From Atherinomorus stipes (lineage: Eukaryota; Chordata; Actinopteri; Atheriniformes; Atherinidae), in contig JALJCO010001292.1 of NCBI GenBank assembly GCA_023101725.1, positions 1 through 64,000 of the forward strand: a stretch of 64,000 nucleotides of DNA, written 5' to 3'. Shown piece after piece: positions 58,079 to 64,000 of this stretch (the stretch's first letter is position 1; each line of letters opens with the position of its first letter). Below the pieces are notes generated by a model, which ran no database searches, had not been told where the DNA came from, and saw nothing but the letters and a program-made list of their open reading frames with translations. Both the position numbers and the translations under genes were made by a program.

Positions 58079-58906
58079 CACTGTTTCCCAATTCCAGTCC
58101 TCAGGACCCACTGCTCTGCATGTCTTGAAGGGAACCCTAATTTTTCACACAATCAAACGATTGGCTCATTAACAGGCTTGCAAAGAACTTGATAAGGAAG
58201 TTCATGAATCTAAATCAGGAGGGAACACGGTGGCTGCTACATGGACCCAAATATACCGATTGCTTTTGGTTTACAAGCTCTTTCGGAAGGAAAATGATCC
58301 ATGTAAACACCTCTTTCCGAATGAAAGAGGTGAACCAAATAAATTTGATTTCACAGGAGTAGAATATTCCTTTCCCCAAACCGAACGGGGTATCATTTAA
58401 CGCCGAATCGGAAAGTTGTGAGGTTGTGAGGCTTACAGTGCATGCTTCGACAAGACGTCAACGTGCAATGAGTGACATTTCCTCACATTGACAAATGGCT
58501 GTGAACAATGCAATTCCCTGGACAGCAACAGAAAGTTTGTTTTTTACTTAAAAGCTGTCTCTACGCCTTTTTCTCTTGGTTGTCTGCAGTAGGAGCGCAT
58601 GAGGATCCACTGCTGGATTAAAGTCCTGCAGAAACCACAACAACCGTGACGATCAGTTTTTAGACCACCGTCTTTAATAAATGACGTGATGTAACGTCAT
58701 TTTGCGCATGTCAGACAGGATGATTCTGAATAAAAATTGGCGCATGTACACGCCAGATAGGAATGAATTAGTTCCCATGTAAACAGCTCCACTGAAATTC
58801 TCAATCAGAATGATTTCATTGGAAAGGGAAAAAAGTCTCCATGTAAATGTACCCACTGAAGACATGCAGGGCTGTAGGTCCTGAGAACCACAGTTGGGAA
58901 ACAGTG
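58079..58906. mobile_element. hAT MITE with perfect GGTTAGGG duplication
   Basis: The element starts CACTGTTTCCCAATTCCAGT and ends ACAGTTGGGAAACAGTG. The inverted match extends inward through GTCCTCAGGACCCACTG and its counterpart near 58870. GGTTAGGG lies at 58071-58078 and 58907-58914, identical. An 8-bp duplication with these ends is diagnostic for hAT. The compact fold-back has been expanded by an insert at about 58218-58855. Confidence 0.92.
58218..58855. mobile_element. insert nested in the hAT MITE
   Basis: It lies where the hAT fold-back loop should be. Its ends are loosely inverted: GGTGGCTGCTACATGGACCC on the left, and on the right TCTCCATGTAAATGTACCCA. Internal pairs such as CCATGTAAACACCTCTTTCC and GTTCCCATGTAAACAGCTCC repeat the CATGTAAA word in both arms, as in a known type of fish MITE. 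No TTAA or clear duplication is seen. Confidence 0.5.
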
Positions 58907-59374
58907 GGTTAGGGACACCCTGTCTCAGTGTGACACAAGATCACACAACTCCACATTATTTAACAGACCCAAAAACTTGCATACTTCAACAAGGTTTTCA
59001 ACAAGAATTTGCATCATGTTTTTTATGAATTTCAGAATCTTTTCACTGAGTCCCTGTAAAATTCAGAAAAGAAATTGAAATTCTTGATTCACACATAAAG
59101 TTGTAAGTTCATTCCTGTACTTTGACCTCTATTGGATTATCACATTTGAGCTCTTCACTTTCAAATTTCAAGCTTACTTGGGGCTTATAGTTTCTTAAAG
59201 TTTGCTCTTGTGACCAGAACCTTTTCTTTAGTGATGCTGCTATTGACTTGGACTGCAAAAGACCTCTCATGATGCAACTTACCTTACTGTGCCCTCTTTA
59301 GTGTATAGATTTACGTTGAACATCAAGAAAAATTGTAAAATTTATTCACTAGTCTATTTGCTTGTCTTTCACAG

Positions 59375-59425
59375 GTATCTGCAATCTAGCTCCTGCTGGC
59401 TACACGATGTTTGATGATGCACATG
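59375..59425 (+). CDS. candidate 51-bp internal exon of an unidentified host gene
   Basis: A pyrimidine-rich tract (TCTATTTGCTTGTCTTTCACAG) precedes it, giving a strong 3' splice site, and it is followed by GTAAGG, a good 5' splice site. Only the third frame is open: after two bases completing a codon it reads ICNLAPAGYTMFDDAH and ends with one base of the next codon. Length 51 and phase 1 at both ends make it symmetric, so it could be skipped without changing frame. I do not recognise the protein. A short open frame and splice-like sites can occur by chance, so this is a candidate only. If real, the rest of the window is intron. Confidence 0.38.
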
Positions 59426-59741
59426 GTAAGGACTTCAACTTGTATTACAATGAATTGAAATATGACTAAATCAAATTTTGAGCATTCATTCTCTAATTCA
59501 AGTACCTTAATATCACATGCATTGTCACTTGTCAAGTCAATTTTACTTTTAAGCTCATTTAAAAACAACAAATGTTGACCAAAGTGGTGCACAACCAAGA
59601 GGATTAAAATGCCAAGAAATAAAAGTAGAAATAGAAGAACTAGAAAACAATGAAAAATCAAGTTAAATAAAACAGAGATCCAACACAAAAATGCCAAAAT
59701 TCAGTCAGGTTTAAAACAGTTAACAGTAAAAATGAGTCTTG

Positions 59742-60300
59742 GAGGCATATCAGAAGATGTATCGGCATTTCAGAAAGCAGTGACTGTACGCAAGTTTTTT
59801 GAATAATGCACATGCGCAAGACCAACCTGCTAGATTTACAGCTCCCTCCTCCGACCACAGCACAATGTGCACGAGCCACTCCGGTGTTTAGCAGACAGCA
59901 GGTACAGATTCTCCCATCATGTCACAAACGCAAGTAACTTCCTAGCAAAATGATGTTTGCTACCTGCTGTAAACGTCACACGAGTGCGCGCAGCTTCCGG
60001 CACGCAGCATACTCTCACCAATCAATCACTCTCACCAATCAGTCTCACCCACTACCCATTGCATTGACCATCAGTCACTCTTACTACGGTAGTAAAAGTG
60101 ATTGACGAGCCAATAGACAGTGAAAAATGTAAGGAATGCAGAGATGATTGGCGGATGTTTTTTCAGCCCCATTCCTTTCACAGTTGATTTATATTTTTTA
60201 CATATTTAAAGATTTTAACTCATCACAGTGTATGGGGTAGTGAACCAGATTTTATTGAATATTGCAAAAACTGCTGAAAGAAACACTTTCTATAACGCCT
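59742..60300 (+). mobile_element. TTAA-type MITE, family A copy 2
   Basis: The left end AGGCATATCAGAAGATGTAT and the right end AACACTTTCTATAACGCCT are inverted repeats. TTAA follows at 60301-60304; the left flank is a mutated CTTGG. It is highly similar to 41726-42314, sharing CATGCGCAAGACCAACCTGC, AGTAAAAGTGATTGACGAGC and GATGATTGGCGGATGTTTTT. Confidence 0.85.
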
Positions 60301-60304
60301 TTAA

Positions 60305-61505
60305 ACACTAAATATAGGTACTTATAAACAGATAAGCTTGAATATCAAATATCATTTCTTGATGACTCTAAGTTGTAAGAAAAAGTGAGCAATAGCGTAC
60401 AATATTGAGTTGTAAAAAAATGAAGTTTTCCTTTACATGTGCACAGAATTTCAGTGCACACCTAAAATTGCTGATATGTCCCAAATAAAAAGCTTCTGCA
60501 AGAATAATGTGACCTCTGAAACCTGCTACCTCTGCTGCTGTACTGGTGGAATGCAACTTTCATTTTCTTCCTCTGCTGTCCCTCTGCACTATTTGTCAGT
60601 TGTAAGATGAAGGAAATTAGCTATATGCAGTGTTTCTGTATGATGCTACCCTTACCGTGAGTCGCAATTAGGACATCTTTAACAATGGCATCTATTTTTT
60701 AGTTTGAAAAGAAGAAGGTGTGAAAGAACCCCTCTGGAGGAAGGGTAGTTAAAGTGTTCCTCTTTCTCATTTCTAAACTTGGCAGCAGAAACCGTTACAT
60801 GGGGAAGGTGAAAAGGGCACACTGCAATGCAGTGGAGCTAAATTGGATAGGGAACTTTCTACCAAACACATATCCACTAACAGCATGTAACTCTACATGC
60901 AAACCCTTTAAAAAATCAGATAATACTGACATACTGATGAAGGCTCTATGACCTCTGAATTTTCTCTGTGCTGCAAAATTTCTTCGCCTCCATGCTTAAA
61001 GCTGACACAAATAAGAAAAGGCACGAAACTACCCATTAGCAAATATGCTCTTTGTTCCCCATTTCTGTCCTAAAACGTCAAAGTAGTTATTACAGACTCT
61101 TGTGTCATCTTGATGGTGATGTTATTCTTTGAATCTTTTATTTCTACTGTAAGTGATGCCACAGTCAGGATCCCTCTATAAATGTTAGACCTTATTAAGA
61201 ATTCAACAGCACAAGCTGTGAATCTAGAATAATAGCGTGAAGAGGATGTCACTGCATAGTAAATCATAAGTTTTTCATAAGAGTATGCTTGTGTCTAAAG
61301 TCATAGATGCAAAGATGAGTCCATCTGTTTTGACTCCGAATGGGCTGCATATCATTTAAGTTTTGATATGACGACTCCTGTAAACAGCACAATAATATCG
61401 AGCTGCTATACATGTACAAAAAGGGGTGAAAAAAAAGTGTTACATGTTCCATAGTTGCACCTCAGTCATCCCATTGAAAATCCATCACTGTAGCAGAATT
61501 ACAGT
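60305..61505. other. gene-free stretch, nothing recognised
   Basis: Balanced AT-rich sequence, with no terminal repeats, tandem arrays or coding domains. Confidence 0.4.
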
Positions 61506-61507
61506 CT

Positions 61508-61761
61508 GACAAGGCAAGGCAAATGTATTTGTATAGCACAATTTACATAAACAATAAAAACGTTTCAGGCGGGTGCATGGCAAACATTTATAGCTAAAAA
61601 TATAAAGAAGGCAAAATCATACTTAGTGTAGCAAAAATCACTATAAATTAATATAAAATGGTCATATTAGATTAAAATCAACAACAATGAAGACAAATTA
61701 AAAGATGCTGTGCAGATTTCATGCATAGGTGCATGAGGAAAGAAATGTTTTAAACCTGGAT
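61508..61761 (+). mobile_element. LINE-type repeat fragment interrupted by a MITE
   Basis: CAAGGCAAGGCAAATGTATT, TGTATAGCACAATTTACATA, AGATGCTGTGCAGATTTCAT and GTTTTAAACCTGGATTTAAA follow the order of the common fish repeat also seen at 13785 and 37104. It stops at the TTAA where family B copy 2 begins. Confidence 0.65.
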
Positions 61762-61765
61762 TTAA

Positions 61766-62241
61766 AGGGACTTAAGGCAAGATTAGGAAACGAAACTCGC
61801 GACTGCCACGACTGGCGCTTCAGGCAACTGCAGCCACGAGCCAAGCCGTCACGGGAGCGTGCACAAACTGAAGCTATACTGTTTTTTAATAACCTTTTTC
61901 TTTGTAGTTACACTTTTTAGTGTCTTTCAGTTGATCTGGATCGTTTGCTGACGGCAGAAGAATCCATAACTATCGCTTAAAGTGTTTGAATTTCCCGCAA
62001 CCGTATTCTTCACGTATCAAAACTGCGGATGCGGCGTCATTTGACGTCACATCTGCAGGGCAGCGCGGGAAATTCGGACACCAAATTGCAGCGCATTTTG
62101 CAGCACACAGCCTGTTCAAGGCAACGGAGAGAAACGTGGGTGGAAACGTTAGTTTTGGTATTTAGCACTTCATCACCCTTTAGTATTAAAAAAAAATGGA
62201 CATGCATGTTTGTTTTTTTTTAATTCCTGCCTCTAGTCCCT
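61766..62241 (+). mobile_element. TTAA-flanked MITE, family B copy 2
   Basis: It begins AGGGACTTAAGGCAAGATTA and ends CTGCCTCTAGTCCCT, with perfect TTAA at 61762-61765 and 62242-62245. It aligns along its length (476 against 492 bp) with 12912-13403. The insertion site was inside the GGATTTAAA word of a LINE-type repeat. Confidence 0.87.
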
Positions 62242-62647
62242 TTAAGTTTTGAGTTTTCATGCAATATTACTTTAAGATTCTAGACAGTGATTTTGTTTTT
62301 ACACTTTCCAATGTCATTTGTTCAAAAAGGGAGTTAAAACCATAAGTATAAGTAGTGTGACTGCCATTTTTTTAAAAATGACTGTTTATGGCAACTGTAG
62401 TACACAGAATACTTTTAGTCTCAACCTGAGTTTTTCCAACCTAACCAAGTGATGTTGTTACCATAACCCAATCGGGAACGGTAAAAACTTGCAAAAGTCC
62501 TTATGAGGACTTTGTGTCTTGTTAAAGGAAATGGTTAAGAGTCGTGGAAACAGTCAAATGAGTTGAATTTTCCTCCTGTTACCTGAAAGGGCAGAAGTTC
62601 GCAGGACATCCTTATGGGTTGTATTTAAGCGAATAAAAATTACTTAA

Positions 62648-63240
62648 AGGTGCTGTACCTGAATTTGCACATTTTTGAACATTTGTGTAGTTTGAACTGT
62701 AAGCCCCGCCCCTAACTGTTTCTCTGTGTGAGAAATGCTCCTTCTCTTCTTTTTCTCTCCTCCCACTCGACATGCATGAAATAACGTGCACAATATCATA
62801 CTCCTGCACAAAGAAACTTTCCAGATTACACTTGCATCTTCCAGTGAATTTACTGTTTTGGTTGCAGTAAATAGCTGCGGATCAGCTACATGACATTTTC
62901 TGTCATAAACCGATAGTTCACTCTAACTACGGTTTTGTACACAGATGCACGATTATGATGTAATATGATGTTATAGGCGATATTACAACATAATAAAGTA
63001 TCTAACTGACCACTGTGAGTGAAAGTGATTTGAAGCTTCGTCATGTTATGGTGTAAATATCACCATGAAGACCAGCAGGGGCAGCGCCAGCACCGAGGAT
63101 ATTATTAAGAAGAAAGTTATTGAAAAATAATACCTGTCTAGGCGGACCTCCTGCTTTACATCCAGAAGAGCTTTTTCCCTTCTGAGAGGTCACTTTAGTA
63201 GCACTGTGAAACCACTTTTTTTTTTTTTTTTTAGTATGCA
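62648..63240. mobile_element. probable partial TTAA-type element
   Basis: TTAA (62644-62647) is followed by AGGTGCTGTACCTGAATTTG, a start seen in fish MITEs, and the interior has GTAAGCCCCGCCCCTAACTG. No matching right end was found before 63240, so the right limit is arbitrary. A T tract lies at about 63218-63232. Confidence 0.35.
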
Positions 63241-63569
63241 ACTGTTGTTGAGAGTTGTAAGTCACCTGAGGTCTCGTTAGTGACCACTGTCCATAGTTTC
63301 ACTTGCAGCTAATAGGTGTTGTCAATGTCCTTGGGAGCTGAAAGGATGTCGAAGGTGGGGCAGAGGTGATATCTCAGCCCTTCAGTCCTCCTCTGTTAAG
63401 TGAAAGTTCCTCAGCTCTTTCCATCGGAACTGAAGAAGCTCTTCTGGATGAAGAAATTAAACCCAGTTGATTTAACACAGCCCATTTTGGAGTAAGCAAA
63501 GGAAATCAGACCAAGGGTGAACTCCAATTCCTGTCTTAAACCTCAGTCTAAAAAATGTGCAAACCTGCG

Positions 63570-63700
63570 AAGTGCAAGTGCTGTCCCAATTCTCAGGACA
63601 TTGAGGGGCAAGTTTGAGGGCTGAATCACCCTCAATATTGAGAATCTCCAACACCACCCTTATGAGTAGGAGCTACCCAGAACGCAAGCAGCAAAGTAGG
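63570..63700. mobile_element. possible hAT end fragment (GTGCTGTCCCAATTCTCAGG)
   Basis: AGTGCTGTCCCAATTCTCAG followed by GACATTGAGGGGCAAGTTTG resembles fish hAT termini. Only one end is visible. Confidence 0.35.
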
Positions 63701-64000
63701 TGAGCTACAAATCTTAAGTATTTTCTTTTGTTTCTGGAGATATATAGTAAATATTACAAAAACCACTGTATTATCTTAGTTTAGGCCCATGTTATGGATA
63801 AGTTACCTCATTGTTGCATAATATTTATTTTTATTTTATGACCTTTCGTCAATAGCGGCCGGTGCGGTCAAGCCATGTTGCTATAGTTTAAGTTAGTTAA
63901 CGTTACAAAATGGTCATTTTACTTGGTGCTAATGTAGTTTTTTTTTTATCAAGATAACAGCGTGTATAACGTGCTTGTGCTGATAATGGTAAAAGACTAC
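63701..64000. other. window end, nothing recognised
   Basis: AT-rich sequence without recognisable features. Confidence 0.4.

Noticed and set aside
57842..58192. 116-codon plus-strand frame
   Set aside because: It crosses into the hAT element at 58079, has no domain, and no splice or start context supports it.
1..64000. CRISPR array, bacterial operon or prophage
   Set aside because: No regularly spaced direct repeats, ribosome binding sites or bacterial gene density. The window is vertebrate in character.

Overview
This window looks like intergenic or deep-intronic DNA from a teleost fish, probably a percomorph. The evidence is the repeat content. There are LINE tails ending in GGGATCAATAAAG plus a short tandem repeat, tRNA-derived SINE heads, the fish interspersed repeat carrying the TCCGGGTACTCCGGCTTCC core, and many short inverted-repeat DNA transposons. 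Base composition is AT-rich, and no open reading frame outside retroelements looks like a conserved cellular protein. No bacterial-style operon, CRISPR array, rRNA or functional tRNA gene is visible.

Layout. 1-2426 holds the 5' part of a Jockey-superfamily LINE on the minus strand, with a 644-residue open frame containing an intact-looking APE-type endonuclease followed by a frameshifted reverse transcriptase. A second, unrelated LINE remnant lies at 3205-3735. From about 7.4 to 14.6 kb there is a run of DNA transposons: two inverted-repeat elements placed end to end, a decayed Tc1-like transposase, and two TTAA-flanked elements. About 16.4-23 kb and 27.5-34.7 kb hold further inverted-repeat elements. 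A 105-bp almost pure G tract lies at 35240-35344. 37.1-38.4 kb is an old LINE-type repeat split by the 3' end of an L1/Swimmer-like element. 39.9-42.7 kb is a pile-up: a hAT element with a perfect 8-bp target duplication and a BED-finger remnant, a nested TTAA-flanked insert, another TTAA element and a LINE 3' end. 47.2-48.6 kb is a transposon inside a transposon with a tRNA-like SINE inside that. 54.2-54.97 kb is a PIF/Harbinger-like element with a TAA duplication, and 58.08-58.91 kb is a hAT element with the perfect duplication GGTTAGGG and a further insert.

The only candidate host exon is a 51-bp stretch at 59375-59425 with good splice sites and one open frame. If it is real, the window lies within large introns of a plus-strand gene. 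Several stretches without repeats (19.5-20.3, 26.1-26.5, 27.05-27.3, 29.57-29.7, 35.8-36.1, 36.8-36.95 and 51.4-51.75 kb) read like conserved non-coding elements, but this is an impression only, since no alignment could be run.

The most notable theme is the density of short TTAA-flanked inverted-repeat elements. There are at least six families and about ten copies, most starting AGG or AAG just after TTAA and none encoding a protein. They suggest past mobilisation by a TTAA-specific transposase (piggyBac- or Kolobok-type) that is not present here.
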